Positions 23,972-33,465 of a stretch of DNA of 64,000 bases are shown here, one piece after another. Made by a program: the position numbers and the translations under genes. Under the pieces are notes generated by a model. The model did no database searches, was not told where the DNA came from, and was given only the letters and a program-made list of their open reading frames with translations. The stretch is from Yanghanlia caeni (GTDB lineage: Bacteria > Pseudomonadota > Gammaproteobacteria > Burkholderiales > Burkholderiaceae_B): positions 107,225 to 171,224 of the forward strand of contig JAUZQE010000002.1 in the NCBI GenBank assembly GCA_030733815.1, written 5' to 3'. Every line of letters starts with the position of its first letter. The first letter of the stretch is position 1.

Positions 23972-24335
23972 AGCAGGGTCCGTGAAGAAACGGCGCTGAT
24001 CTTAGAAAGTAGCCCATGCGGGGGCAAATCGTCAGGCCAAGAGAAGAGGTGTGCCGCCGCCCCTAAAGACTCTAACTTCGGCTAAAAATCATCAACTTCG
24101 CCTAAACGTTGTATGTTATGGACTGGCACGACAGGAGTGAGGTGTGTGTGCAAATGTAACCTGGAGTGTCGTGACGGAAAACCGGATCGGGGAAGCGAGC
24201 TTCCGTGGCTCCCCGTGGTTGCCATACATGATCTGCACCTTCGTTAGCAAAGCACATCAAGCCTAAACACATGGATTCTTCCACGCATACATCCTGAATG
24301 CTGACGAAGCGTTCGATGCTTGGCCTGGAATGAAG
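23972..24335. other. Intergenic stretch of about 360 bp without a supported gene
   Basis: This gap between the DMT gene and the tRNA terminator has lower GC than its surroundings. An 81-codon minus-strand frame (24102-24347) has no recognisable motif, begins inside the tRNA terminator and is not called. The stretch holds the 20-bp-spaced direct repeat at 24074-24106 and a short hairpin GGAAGC-GA-GCTTCC near 24194. It probably carries promoters only. Confidence 0.5.
24074..24106. repeat. Direct repeat AACTTCGsCTAAA, two copies 20 bp apart
   Basis: AACTTCGGCTAAA (24074-24086) and AACTTCGCCTAAA (24094-24106) differ at one base and are spaced exactly 20 bp start to start, two helical turns. They lie about 105-135 bp upstream of the DMT gene start. 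They could be a paired operator half-site; no regulator is assigned. Confidence 0.4.
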
Positions 24336-24368
24336 AAAGCCCTGCAAGTGACCGACTTGCAGGGCTTT
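24336..24368 (-). terminator. Terminator of the tRNA cluster
   Basis: Perfect 14 bp stem AAAGCCCTGCAAGT / ACTTGCAGGGCTTT with a 5-base loop, 9 bp downstream of tRNA-Asp on the minus strand and followed there by CTTCATTCC. The other strand has a T6 run (24373-24378), so it may act in both directions. Confidence 0.85.
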
Positions 24369-24377
24369 GGAATTTTT

Positions 24378-24454
24378 TGGCGGAGCGGACGGGGCTCGAA
24401 CCCGCGACCCCCGGCGTGACAGGCCGGTATTCTAACCAACTGAACTACCGCTCC
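24378..24454 (-). tRNA. tRNA-Asp (GTC)
   Basis: 77 nt cloverleaf including encoded CCA. Acceptor stem GGAGCGG / CCGCTCC, D-loop AGTTCAGTTGGTTAGAAT, anticodon arm CCGGC-CTGTCAC-GCCGG with anticodon GTC, and T-loop GGTTCGAGC. Last tRNA of a three-tRNA minus-strand transcript. Confidence 0.95.
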
Positions 24455-24476
24455 GCAGCGGTGTGCCAAGTAAGCT

Positions 24477-24552
24477 TGGCGTCCCCTAGGGGATTCGAAC
24501 CCCTGTACCCACCGTGAAAGGGTGGTGTCCTAGGCCTCTAGACGAAGGGGAC
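24477..24552 (-). tRNA. tRNA-Glu (TTC)
   Basis: 76 nt including encoded CCA. Acceptor stem starts GTCCCCT, anticodon arm CCACC-CTTTCAC-GGTGG with anticodon TTC, T-arm GGGGTTCGAATCCCC. Middle tRNA of the cluster. Confidence 0.95.
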
Positions 24553-24629
24553 CTGGAACAACAAGCTGTAAATTCTAGCATGAATTTTTAGCCTGTACAA
24601 ACGGCACTGGTTGGGTGCCCCTTCGTTAG

Positions 24630-24705
<76 letters not shown>

Positions 24706-24848
24706 GTTCCGCGCACACTTGCCAACTGCTTTACCGTTGCCGGTGTTCGCTGTTCTTTGGTGTGCCTAGCGAAGAAACAGAATTATGCACCGAATTTTTT
24801 TTGTGTGCAAGCCCATGTGTGGGGTGAGCTGTGGCATTCGTGTCTTAT

Positions 24849-24862
24849 TTGATTTAGATCAA
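24849..24862 (+). promoter_or_regulatory. Perfect FNR/ANR box upstream of the GGDEF-EAL gene
   Basis: TTGAT-TTAG-ATCAA matches the FNR/ANR consensus TTGAT-N4-ATCAA at all ten fixed positions. A -10-like CATTAT at 24886-24891 puts a transcription start near 24897, about 41.5 bp from the box centre, the class II activation geometry. That is only about 4 bases before the ATG at 24901. Confidence 0.65.
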
Positions 24863-24900
24863 ATTCAGTTGGTGTGCATGTGCAGCATTATTTCACCTCA

Positions 24901-27864
24901 ATGAATAATTCAGAGACAAAATTTCTAACGCTGCCTGGCAGGCTGGCGCGGCGCCCTCGTGTAGGCATCGCGCAGAAGATCGGAGTGGTCTTCATGGCCC
25001 TGCTGGTGATCGCTTCGGTCAACGTTCTGTTGGTCGACAGAATGGTCAGCAAATCGGATCGCATGGCCGACACCGTCAACGTGGCGGGCAAGCTTCGCAT
25101 GCTGGGGCAGCGCATCGCCCTTCAAGCCGTGTCTTCCGTTCAGGGAGTGGGCGCCGGCGAACTCGAAGTGCGCCATCTCATCAATGATTTCGAAACGGTG
25201 CTCTCCGTACTGTCGAATGGTGGCTATGCCTTCGGCATGTACGTGGAGGGCCTGTCGTCATTGCACAGGCCGCGCATCGATGCCGTGCACGATCAGTGGC
25301 TGGTGTATCGGAAGGCCGTGCTCGATCTGCTCGAGGCGCTGCACCCCCGGCAGACCGAAAACGAATCCACGCGAGTGGCGGCGCAAGACGCCGAAGTCGA
25401 GCTCATGGTCGAAGGGATCGTGGGGCATTCGGCACGCATACTCGAGCGTACCGAGGCGCTCATGAGCGGTATCCTCACCGACGTGCAGGCGGTGCAGCAT
25501 CACGCCATGCGCGGCATGTACATGCTGCTGGCCATCGATGCGCTGCTGCTTTTGCTGGCTTTCGTGGCCGTGCGGCGCCAGATCGTGGTGCCACTGCGCG
25601 AACTCTCCACCCATTGCGCAGAGCTCGCGCGGGGCAATTACAGCACCCGATTTCAGGTCTCCACGAACGATGAGATCGGCGTGCTCGCCCATGCGTTCAA
25701 TGATTCCGCGGGGCGTATCGGCGCACTGATCGAACGTATCGAGAAAGACCGTTACGATCTGGAGCAGGCTGAGGCGATGTTCCGGGGCATTGCCGAGAAC
25801 TCGATGGTGGGCGTGTATATCGCGCACAAGGGGCGCTTCCGATACGTGAACGGCAAAATGGCCGAGATGTTCGGCTATTCGCGCGACGAGATGATCGAGA
25901 ACGTGCCGGCCACCCGCGTGTTTCCCGACCCGCCCCCCGATCAGCCGGTTACGGATGACCACGCGCGTCAACGGCTGATTGGCGACGTGCCGGGCCTGTG
26001 GCTCGAACGCAAGGGGCAGCGCAAGGACGGCTCGCCGATAGAAGTCGAGGTCTTCGGTTCGCTCATGCACCTGGGTCAGGATCTGGTCACGATCGGCATC
26101 GCACTGGATATCACGCGGCGCAAGGAGGTCGAAGCGCAGGCGCAGCTTGCCGTGCTGGTGCACCGTCACAGCAGCGACGCCATGGTCGTCACCGACCCCG
26201 GCGGTCGCGTCATCAGCGTGAACCCCGCATTCACCAAGATCACCGGTTACCCGGCCGATGAAGTGATCGGCCAGCGGCTCAGCATTCTGAGCTCGGGGCG
26301 GCACGATGCGAGTTTCTACCGAGACATGTGGAGTGCGCTCGAGGTGAGCGGCAGCTGGGAAGGCGATATTTGGAACCGACGCAAGAACGGCGAAATCTAC
26401 GCCGAGCGCCTGACCATCAATACGATCTTCGATGACGACGGCACGCCGCGCTATCGCATCGGCCTGTTCGCCGACATTACGCAGAAGAAGCAGGCCGACG
26501 ACTACATCTGGCGCCAGGCCAATTACGATACGCTCACCGGGTTGCCGAACCGCCAGCTGTTCCATGCACGGCTGGAGCAGGCCATGCAGCACGCCGACAG
26601 CAGGGGTTTGCCGGTGGCGCTGGTGTATCTCGATCTGGACGACTTCAAGGATCTGAACGACACGCTGGGCCACGCCACGGGCGACAAGGTGCTTGCGCAG
26701 GTGGCGCAGCGCCTGCAGTCATGCGTAGGTGAGCACGATACGGTCGCCCGCCTGGGGGGCGACGAGTTCGTACTGATTCTGGGTGACGTGGCCGATCCGG
26801 CCCACGTCGATCGCATCTGCGAACTCGTCATGGGCCGCCTGGCCGAGCCCTATGTGCTCGGGTGCGAGCGCGCTGCGATTTCGGCAAGCATGGGCATTAC
26901 TTTCTACCCGGACGATGGGGATTCCATCAAGACACTGCTGCAGAACGCCGATATGGCCATGTATGCCGCCAAGGGGCGCGGCAAGCATCAGAGCGCGCGT
27001 TTTCAGCCGTCGATGCAGGCACACATGGCGGCGCGCCGCGAACTCGCGCGTGACCTGCAGCAGGCGTTGCAGCACGAGCAGTTCCATCTGGTGTTCCAGC
27101 CGATCGTCGAGGTGGCCACGGGTCGCATTTCGAAGGTGGAATGCCTGCTGCGCTGGCAGCACCCGCGCAGGGGTCCGCTGGGCCCCGGTGCCTTCATACC
27201 GTTTGCAGAGGATTCCGGCGCCATCAACGAGATCGGTGAGTGGGTGTTTCATGAAGCGGCAAAGCATATCGGGCACTGGCGCGGGCTCGATCCCTCGCTG
27301 CAGGCCAGCATCAACGTCTCACCCGTGCAGTTTGCCGGCAGGGTGATGTCTCCCGAAGGCTGGATCGATCATCTTGAAAGCCTGGGGCTGTCGGGCTCCA
27401 GCGTGGTGGTCGAAATTACCGAACGCCTGCTGATGGAGGCCGACGCCCACGTGTTCCACAAACTGATTGCGTTCCGCGACGCAGGGGTGCAGGTGGCGCT
27501 CGACGATTTCGGCACGGGCTATTCGGCCATGTCGTATCTCAAGCGCTTCGATATCGATTACATCAAAATCGACCAGAGCTTCATTCGCAACCTGGCTCCG
27601 GGGTCGGAAGACATGGTGCTGTGCGAGGCGATGATCGTGATGGCGCACCGCCTGGGCCTGCAGGTGGTGGCAGAGGGTGTCGAAACACACGCACAGTGGG
27701 AACTGCTGCGTACCGCAGGCTGCGATTACGCGCAGGGTTATTTGTTCTCGCCGCCGGTCGAGGCCGGCGCGTTCGAAGCGCTGCTGCGGGAAGGCCATAT
27801 CGCGCCACCCACCAGCACCAGGCCGCAAAGCAGCAGCACGGGCATGTTGCCCCAGCGTACATAA
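24901..27864 (+). CDS. Membrane PilJN-HAMP-PAS-PAS-GGDEF-EAL cyclic-di-GMP enzyme
   Basis: 987 aa sensor that makes and/or degrades c-di-GMP. Order: helix 1 (about 27-45); a periplasmic PilJ/NarX-like domain with VAGKLRMLGQRIALQAV; helix 2 (about 205-225); HAMP; two PAS domains (about 290-405 and 415-535); GGDEF (LGGDEF, about 618-623); EAL (ECLLRW with E747). EAL residues ECLLRW, NVSPVQF, EITERLL, DDFGTGYS, K in YIKIDQ and EGVET are all kept, so phosphodiesterase activity is likely; LGGDEF is also intact. The inhibitory RxxD site before GGDEF reads GEHD, so product inhibition may be lost. The PilJ-type domain in NarX-like proteins senses nitrate, matching the FNR box upstream. A GTG at 24874 is an alternative start. 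The 3' end overlaps lnt by 127 bp on the other strand. Confidence 0.88.
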   Translation: MNNSETKFLTLPGRLARRPRVGIAQKIGVVFMALLVIASVNVLLVDRMVSKSDRMADTVNVAGKLRMLGQRIALQAVSSVQGVGAGELEVRHLINDFETVLSVLSNGGYAFGMYVEGLSSLHRPRIDAVHDQWLVYRKAVLDLLEALHPRQTENESTRVAAQDAEVELMVEGIVGHSARILERTEALMSGILTDVQAVQHHAMRGMYMLLAIDALLLLLAFVAVRRQIVVPLRELSTHCAELARGNYSTRFQVSTNDEIGVLAHAFNDSAGRIGALIERIEKDRYDLEQAEAMFRGIAENSMVGVYIAHKGRFRYVNGKMAEMFGYSRDEMIENVPATRVFPDPPPDQPVTDDHARQRLIGDVPGLWLERKGQRKDGSPIEVEVFGSLMHLGQDLVTIGIALDITRRKEVEAQAQLAVLVHRHSSDAMVVTDPGGRVISVNPAFTKITGYPADEVIGQRLSILSSGRHDASFYRDMWSALEVSGSWEGDIWNRRKNGEIYAERLTINTIFDDDGTPRYRIGLFADITQKKQADDYIWRQANYDTLTGLPNRQLFHARLEQAMQHADSRGLPVALVYLDLDDFKDLNDTLGHATGDKVLAQVAQRLQSCVGEHDTVARLGGDEFVLILGDVADPAHVDRICELVMGRLAEPYVLGCERAAISASMGITFYPDDGDSIKTLLQNADMAMYAAKGRGKHQSARFQPSMQAHMAARRELARDLQQALQHEQFHLVFQPIVEVATGRISKVECLLRWQHPRRGPLGPGAFIPFAEDSGAINEIGEWVFHEAAKHIGHWRGLDPSLQASINVSPVQFAGRVMSPEGWIDHLESLGLSGSSVVVEITERLLMEADAHVFHKLIAFRDAGVQVALDDFGTGYSAMSYLKRFDIDYIKIDQSFIRNLAPGSEDMVLCEAMIVMAHRLGLQVVAEGVETHAQWELLRTAGCDYAQGYLFSPPVEAGAFEALLREGHIAPPTSTRPQSSSTGMLPQRT

Positions 27865-29399
27865 GGGGTCAGGCCCTGAGCGCCTTGTACCTCGACGTCA
27901 AGCACTCCCTTCACATGCGGTTGCAGCACCGCACGCACCCTGCCGTCGGCGGCGATGGCTGCAGTCATGCCGGTGTTCGTGGCACGCAGCATGGGTCGCG
28001 CCGTTTCGAGCGAGCGCATGCGGGCGATCTGCAGGTGCTGGCGTAGCGACCACGAATCGCCGAACCAGGCGAGATTGCTGACGTTCACCAGTATGCTTGC
28101 ACCGCCGCCCGTAACGTCACCTTTGACGCTTTGAATGATTTCTTCACCGAAGACGTCTTCGTAGCAGATGTTGGGCGCCACCTGCTGGCCCGCGATGGCC
28201 AGCGGCCGCTGCCCGACGGGGCCACGATCAAAGTCGCCCAGTGGAATCTGCATCATGTCGACGAACCAGCGAAAGCCCGCAGGAATGAATTCGCCGAAAG
28301 GCACCAGGTGGATCTTGTCGTAGCGCAGCGGCAGGGTGGCAGCGGCAATGGATTCCGGCGTGGCGTCGCCGGCAAAGGCAACGACGCTGTTGGTGTAGCG
28401 GTCGTGACCGCCGGCGCGCTCATGCAGGGGCACGCCCATCAGCAGCGTGGTGCTGCGTTCGCGTGCCACGGCCAGCCAGTCTTCCCACACCCGGGGTGAG
28501 ACGCGGTTCTGCAGCAGGGGCACCACGGTCTCCGGCAGCACCGTAATGTCGGGCTCCCGGCCGGCTTCTTTCGGTGCCAGCCGGGCGAGCATCATGTAGT
28601 CGGCAATGCCGCGGTCGATCAGGGCCGGATCGAACTTTTGGGATTGCGGGATATTGCCCTGCACCAGGCGCACCAGCACCGGTTCGCCATGTGCGCGCGC
28701 CCAGGCGACGTGCGACAGCACGATGCCTGCGACGCCGGCAAGCAGGCTCAGCGCCAGGGCGGTGGCCGCCTGCACTTCCTTGCCCGAGTTGCGGCCGAGC
28801 ACGGTCAGCGCGACGCCGGCCGAGGCGAACGCCGCGAGCCAGGCCACGCCGTACACGCCCGCGACGGCCGCCCAGGGGGCATACACGCCTTCGACGTGTG
28901 CATAGCCGATGTTCAGCCATGGGAAACCGGTGAACAGGGTACCGCGCAGCCATTCGCCAAGTGTCCAGCACGAGGCCCATAGTGCCGCGGTGCCGATCAC
29001 GACACGGGGCTCCAGACTCACCCGGCCACGCAGCAGCCAGCGCGCGAGCAGGCACGCCGCCATGCCGTACAGCGACAGGGCCAGGGCCAGCACCAGCACC
29101 GCGAAAATCGCCATGGCGAGCGGCATGCCGCCGTACTCGTGCATGCTGATGTAGAGCCAGTACAGGCCCAGTGCGAACTGCCCGAAACCGAACAGAACGG
29201 CATTCAGCGCTACCGTGCGTGCCGCCGGTGCCTGCAGCGTATGTCGCGCCAGGTAGGCCAGGCAGCCGATCTGCACGTAGGGCAGGGCCCATTCGGGCAG
29301 GGGGTAGGGGGCGAATGCCAGCGCGTGCAAGGCACCCACCAGCAGCATCAGGCCGTGCTGCATGGCGGCAGGGCTACGAAGATAGGCGAGCACGCTCAC
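27738..29399 (-). CDS. lnt: Apolipoprotein N-acyltransferase
   Basis: 553 aa inner-membrane enzyme that adds the third acyl chain to lipoproteins in the periplasm. N-terminal hydrophobic segments (with LNIGYAHVEGVYAPWAAVAG) are followed by a nitrilase-like domain with the catalytic Glu in VLPETVVPLL, Lys in YDKIHLVPFGEF and Cys in NICYEDVFGE. Its start overlaps the corC stop by 4 bp. A final helix and the tail SRSSASNAPASTGGENK are encoded antisense to the end of the GGDEF-EAL gene (127 bp overlap). Confidence 0.93.
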   Translation of the reverse strand: MSVLAYLRSPAAMQHGLMLLVGALHALAFAPYPLPEWALPYVQIGCLAYLARHTLQAPAARTVALNAVLFGFGQFALGLYWLYISMHEYGGMPLAMAIFAVLVLALALSLYGMAACLLARWLLRGRVSLEPRVVIGTAALWASCWTLGEWLRGTLFTGFPWLNIGYAHVEGVYAPWAAVAGVYGVAWLAAFASAGVALTVLGRNSGKEVQAATALALSLLAGVAGIVLSHVAWARAHGEPVLVRLVQGNIPQSQKFDPALIDRGIADYMMLARLAPKEAGREPDITVLPETVVPLLQNRVSPRVWEDWLAVARERSTTLLMGVPLHERAGGHDRYTNSVVAFAGDATPESIAAATLPLRYDKIHLVPFGEFIPAGFRWFVDMMQIPLGDFDRGPVGQRPLAIAGQQVAPNICYEDVFGEEIIQSVKGDVTGGGASILVNVSNLAWFGDSWSLRQHLQIARMRSLETARPMLRATNTGMTAAIAADGRVRAVLQPHVKGVLDVEVQGAQGLTPYVRWGNMPVLLLCGLVLVGGAIWPSRSSASNAPASTGGENK

Positions 29400-30289
29400 T
29401 CTTGCGGTTCGCCCGCGGTTTCAGGGGAGGCAGGCGGGCTTTCTTTTTGAATGTGCAGCCACAGCGCGCGCCGGGCGTCGGCGCCCACCACCGTGATGTT
29501 CAGGCCTGCGTGGGTAAGGTTGTCGCCGCGGCGTGGAATGCGGCCCAGCTCGGCGGCCAGCCAGCCGCCGACCGTGTCGTAGTCGTCGTCGGGCAGGTTC
29601 GTGCCGAAGGTCTTGTTGAAGACGTCGATCTCGGTGATGCCCATGGCACGCCAGCTGTTCTCGCCCGTTTGAAAGATGGTCTGTTCGGCATCCTCGTCGT
29701 ATTCGTCTTCGATTTCGCCGACGATCTGTTCGAGAACGTCTTCCATGGTGACGAGGCCTGCAGTACCGCCGTGTTCGTCGATGACGATGGCCAGGTGGTT
29801 GCGGCTGCTGCGGAAGTCGCGCAGCAGCACATTAAGGCGTTTGGTTTCAGGCACGAAGACTGCGGGGCGTACCAGGGGCCGCAGGTCGAGCTGGGGGTTG
29901 TTGATGGAAAGCAGCAGATCCTTGGCGAGCAGAATTCCCACGATATTGTCGCGGTCGTCTTCGTAGACTGGAAAGCGCGAGTGGCCCGTTTCGATGATGA
30001 TGGGCAGCACTTCGGACAGGGGGCGCCCGATGTCGAGCATATCCATTTTGGAGCGCGGCACCATGATGTCGGCCACGGTCTGATTGGCGACTTCGAGCGC
30101 ACCGGAAAGCATGGTGTAGGCTTCGCTGTCGAGCACCTTTTTGTCGTGGGCGACATCGAGGAATTCCTTGATGTCTTCGCGGTCTTCGGGCTCGACGGGC
30201 CGCATGAAGGCGGTAAGACGGGCAAACAGTGATCGGGAACCCGATCTGGGTTGTCGTGGCTCTGAATCGGAAGGGTTAGGGTCTGACAT
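29396..30289 (-). CDS. corC: HlyC/CorC family protein (magnesium/cobalt efflux-type CBS protein)
   Basis: 297 aa cytoplasmic protein with two CBS domains (VADIMVPRSKMDML...GHSRFPVYEDDRDNIVGIL and the second near VFVPETKRLNVLL) and a C-terminal CorC/HlyC transporter-associated domain (about residues 200-290, ending LGRIPRRGDNLTHAGLNITV). It lacks a membrane domain, as in E. coli CorC (YbeX). It sits between ybeY and lnt, the conserved order of this cluster. Its role in Mg/Co resistance or ribosome maturation is known for the family only. Confidence 0.9.
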   Translation of the reverse strand: MSDPNPSDSEPRQPRSGSRSLFARLTAFMRPVEPEDREDIKEFLDVAHDKKVLDSEAYTMLSGALEVANQTVADIMVPRSKMDMLDIGRPLSEVLPIIIETGHSRFPVYEDDRDNIVGILLAKDLLLSINNPQLDLRPLVRPAVFVPETKRLNVLLRDFRSSRNHLAIVIDEHGGTAGLVTMEDVLEQIVGEIEDEYDEDAEQTIFQTGENSWRAMGITEIDVFNKTFGTNLPDDDYDTVGGWLAAELGRIPRRGDNLTHAGLNITVVGADARRALWLHIQKESPPASPETAGEPQE

Positions 30290-30326
30290 TGTCCAGGGGA
30301 CGTGTTGATGGAGGGTTTAGGATAAC

Positions 30327-30887
30327 TCAAATGTAGGGATCGGGAACACGCAGAGTTGCCAGGATCCGGGTCTCGAGCGCTTCCATGTGCCGGGCCTCGT
30401 CGTCGTCGAGGTGGTCGTAGCCCAGCGCGTGCAGCACCCCATGAACGACCAGGTGGGCGGCATGTGCGCGTAGCGGTTTTCCCTGTTCTTCGGCTTCGCG
30501 TTGCAGCACCGGCACGCACAACACCAGGTCGGCGCTGGCACAGCCTTCCGGGTCGATGCCGTACTCGAACGTGAGGACGTTCGTGGCATAGTCGCGGCCC
30601 CGAAAGTCGCGGTTCAGGCTACGGCCCTCGTCGGCATCGACGAGCCGCAGGGTGATATCCGCACGCACGAAGCGGGGTGTCTGCAACGATTGCGCCTCGT
30701 AGGCAGCAATGAACTTCACGGCACGCTGCGCCCAGCGACGCAGCCGCCAGCGGGGCAGCTCCGGTACGTTGGTGGCATATTGCACCGAAAAGCCGAAACC
30801 GGGTGTCGCCGGCCGGTTGGCGGGGGTGTTGCCCGCAGCCTGCACCGGCGCACCGGCACGGCCCCGGCGTGCAGGGTTACGAGACAT
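30327..30887 (-). CDS. ybeY: Endoribonuclease YbeY, 16S rRNA maturation
   Basis: 186 aa zinc endonuclease involved in 16S rRNA 3' maturation and ribosome quality control. The zinc motif is HLVVHGVLHALGYDH (H-x3-H-x5-H), preceded by LNRDFRGRDYATNVLTFEY. The ATG at 30887 overlaps the phoH 3' end by 11 bp; an upstream frame to 30998 lies inside phoH and has no similarity. The first ~35 residues are an Ala/Arg/Pro-rich extension relative to the ~155 aa E. coli protein. Confidence 0.92.
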   Translation of the reverse strand: MSRNPARRGRAGAPVQAAGNTPANRPATPGFGFSVQYATNVPELPRWRLRRWAQRAVKFIAAYEAQSLQTPRFVRADITLRLVDADEGRSLNRDFRGRDYATNVLTFEYGIDPEGCASADLVLCVPVLQREAEEQGKPLRAHAAHLVVHGVLHALGYDHLDDDEARHMEALETRILATLRVPDPYI

Positions 30888-31896
30888 GATCGCCGGCCGC
30901 TTCGTAGGCCTCGACGATGCGGGCCACGAGCGGGTGGCGCACCACGTCGCGACTGGTGAAGCGCGTGACGGCAATGCCCTGCACCGAGGCAAGTACATCC
31001 ACCGCGTGCGCGAGGCCGCTGCGCTGCCCCTTGGGCAGGTCGATCTGCGAGGGGTCGCCGTTGATCACCGCCTTGCTGCCGAAACCGATGCGGGTCAGGA
31101 ACATCTTCATCTGTTCCGGCGTGGTGTTCTGGGCTTCGTCGAGTATCACGAAGGAATGGTTCAGCGTGCGCCCGCGCATGTAGGCAAGCGGTGCGATCTC
31201 GATCGTCTGCTTCTCGAACAGGCGCTGTACCTTGTCGAAGCCCATGAGGTCGTACAGGGCGTCGTAGAGCGGGCGAAGGTACGGGTCGACCTTCTGCACC
31301 AGGTCGCCGGGCAGGAAGCCAAGCCGCTCACCCGCTTCGACGGCCGGGCGGGTGAGAATCAGCCGCTGCACGCTTTCGCGTTCCAGGGCGTCGATCGCAC
31401 AGGCCACGGCCAGCCACGTCTTGCCCGTTCCGGCAGGCCCGACACCAAAGGTGATGTCGTGCTTGAGAATGTTGTTGAGGTAGTCGCGCTGGCGCGGCGT
31501 GCGAGGGCGCAGGTCGCTGCGCCGCGTGCGCAGCGAAAGGCTCATGTCGCCGACCGGCGGCAGATCGGGCAGGCCGGCGTCGGCCACTGCGAGTTCGTCG
31601 TTTTGCTCGGCAGCGATGCGCCCCGCGCCGAGTTCCACCAGCCCCAGCTGCACGTCGTCGATCGACAGCGGCCCCTTGGCCGCCCGCTCATGAAACCATT
31701 CCAGCGCCTTGCCGGCCGTTCCGGCGTTTTCGCCCGTGATCGTGACGTGGCTGCCACGCCGGCTCAGCCCCACGTTCCAGCCGTCGGCGATCTGGCGCAG
31801 ATTCTCGTCGAGCGGGCCGCACAAATTGGCCAGCTGGGTGTTGCCGCCGTCCAGGTGTATGACGACGGGCCGGGCAGTGCGCGGCCGTGGACTCAT
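30877..31896 (-). CDS. ybeZ: PhoH family ATPase
   Basis: 339 aa cytoplasmic PhoH-like P-loop protein. Walker A is [11 protein letters not shown], Walker [15 protein letters not shown], and the family-specific [15 protein letters not shown] and [10 protein letters not shown] follow. The N-terminal ~100 residues are the R3H/KH-like region typical of YbeZ. It is placed miaB-phoH-ybeY, the conserved order in which YbeZ works with YbeY on RNA. The start overlaps the miaB stop by 4 bp. Confidence 0.92.
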   Translation of the reverse strand: MSPRPRTARPVVIHLDGGNTQLANLCGPLDENLRQIADGWNVGLSRRGSHVTITGENAGTAGKALEWFHERAAKGPLSIDDVQLGLVELGAGRIAAEQNDELAVADAGLPDLPPVGDMSLSLRTRRSDLRPRTPRQRDYLNNILKHDITFGVGPAGTGKTWLAVACAIDALERESVQRLILTRPAVEAGERLGFLPGDLVQKVDPYLRPLYDALYDLMGFDKVQRLFEKQTIEIAPLAYMRGRTLNHSFVILDEAQNTTPEQMKMFLTRIGFGSKAVINGDPSQIDLPKGQRSGLAHAVDVLASVQGIAVTRFTSRDVVRHPLVARIVEAYEAAGDHVS

Positions 31897-33389
31897 GCGG
31901 TCTCCTTGGATGCGAGGGGGCGTTCGCCGGCTTCGACGAGCCGCCCGCGGAGTGTGTGGGTCATGCAGCGGGTGATCACCACGTCGACCATCTGCCCCAC
32001 CAGGCGGGGGTGACCAACGAAATTCACGACGCGGTTGTTTTCGGTGCGCCCGGCGAATTCGTTCGGGTCTTTGCGTGACGGGCGTTCCACCAGAATGCGC
32101 TGCACCGTGCCGACCATCGCCTCGCTGATGGCCGCCGCCTGGGCGTTCACCAGTTCCTGCAGGCGATACAGGCGTTCGAGCTTTTGTTCCTGCGGGGTGT
32201 CATCGTGCAGGTCGGCCGCCGGCGTGCCGGGGCGGCGTGAATAGACGAACGAGAACGACTGGTCGAAGCCGATATCGCGGATCAGGTCGAGCGTTTTCTG
32301 GAAGTCGTCTTCGGTTTCGCCGGGGAAACCCACGATGAAGTCGGACGATAGCGTGATGTCGGGCCGTGCCTGGCGCAGACGCCGCACGATCGATTTGAAT
32401 TCCAGGGTGGTGTAGCCCCGCTTCATGGCCGCCAGCACCCGGTCGCTGCCCGCCTGTACGGGCAGGTGCAGGAAGGGCACGAGCTTGGGCAGCTTGCCGT
32501 GCGCTTCGATCAGCCGCGACGTCATTTCCTTGGGGTGCGAGGTGGTGTAACGGATGCGCTCGATGCCGGGGATCTCGTGTACGTACTCGAGCAGCATGGC
32601 GAAGTCGGCGATGGCGCCGCTGTCATCGATCGCGCCGCGGTAGGCATTGACGTTCTGGCCCAGCAGGGTCACTTCCTTCACACCCTGGTCGGCCAGGTCG
32701 GCCACTTCAACCAGCACGTCTTCGAAGGGGCGCGAGACCTCGGGCCCACGGGTGTAGGGCACTACGCAGAAGCTGCAGTACTTGCTGCAGCCTTCCATGA
32801 TCGAGACGAATGCGGTCGGGCCTTCGACCCGTGCAGGCGGCAGGGCATCGAACTTCTCGATTTCGGGGAAGCTGATATCGACTTGCGCATGACCCGAGCG
32901 GCGACGCCGGGCGATAAGCTCAGGCAGACGGTGCAGGGTTTGCGGCCCGAACACGACGTCGACGAACGGGGCGCGCGAGACGATGGCTTCGCCTTCCTGG
33001 CTGGCGACGCAGCCGCCCACCCCGATCACGACTTCGGGATTCTGTTCCTTGAGGTGGCGTACCCGCCCCAGGTCGGAAAACACCTTCTCCTGAGCCTTCT
33101 CGCGCACGGAACAGGTGTTGAAGAGAATGATGTCGGCTTCCTCGGGAGTATTCACCCGTTCTGCGGCACCGTGCGACTTGCGCAGCACGTCGATCATCTT
33201 GTCGGAGTCGTACTCGTTCATCTGGCAGCCGAAGGTGCGTACGAACACCTTGCGCGGGCGCTGCGTGGCGTCGGGCTGGAGTTCGGAAACAGGCGTGTCG
33301 GTTTGCGGTGCTGCGGCAATGACGGCGGGGCGGGGCTCGGCAGCCGCCGGGGCGCCCGCAGTGGGGCGCTTGAGGGAGGTTTCTTGCAT
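31893..33389 (-). CDS. miaB: tRNA-2-methylthio-N6-dimethylallyladenosine synthase
   Basis: 498 aa radical-SAM methylthiotransferase that converts i6A37 to ms2i6A37 in tRNAs. The N-terminal domain has [17 protein letters not shown] and [10 protein letters not shown], the radical-SAM cluster motif is CSKYCSFC (Cys-x3-Cys-x2-Cys), and a TRAM domain lies at the C-terminus ([14 protein letters not shown]...). The first ~45 residues are an Ala/Pro/Gln-rich extension without family similarity; no good Shine-Dalgarno precedes the ATG, so the start is the least certain part. Confidence 0.93.
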   Translation of the reverse strand: MQETSLKRPTAGAPAAAEPRPAVIAAAPQTDTPVSELQPDATQRPRKVFVRTFGCQMNEYDSDKMIDVLRKSHGAAERVNTPEEADIILFNTCSVREKAQEKVFSDLGRVRHLKEQNPEVVIGVGGCVASQEGEAIVSRAPFVDVVFGPQTLHRLPELIARRRRSGHAQVDISFPEIEKFDALPPARVEGPTAFVSIMEGCSKYCSFCVVPYTRGPEVSRPFEDVLVEVADLADQGVKEVTLLGQNVNAYRGAIDDSGAIADFAMLLEYVHEIPGIERIRYTTSHPKEMTSRLIEAHGKLPKLVPFLHLPVQAGSDRVLAAMKRGYTTLEFKSIVRRLRQARPDITLSSDFIVGFPGETEDDFQKTLDLIRDIGFDQSFSFVYSRRPGTPAADLHDDTPQEQKLERLYRLQELVNAQAAAISEAMVGTVQRILVERPSRKDPNEFAGRTENNRVVNFVGHPRLVGQMVDVVITRCMTHTLRGRLVEAGERPLASKETA

Positions 33390-33446
33390 GATGGTGGCCG
33401 TGACGGGTGTTTATCCCGCGGGCATTGACAAACTCAGGAAGCGGCT

Positions 33447-33452
33447 ATTGTA
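33447..33452 (-). promoter_or_regulatory. Candidate -10 element for miaB
   Basis: TACAAT in GCGCTACAATAGCC on the minus strand, 58 bp before the miaB ATG. The -35 region is weak. The same CGCTACAAT context occurs before yajC and the aminotransferase gene. Confidence 0.3.
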
Positions 33453-33465
33453 GCGCGCCATGCCA

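Noticed and set aside
24102..24347. 81-codon minus-strand frame in the gene-poor gap
   Set aside because: It begins inside the tRNA-cluster terminator, has no recognisable motif and no Shine-Dalgarno.
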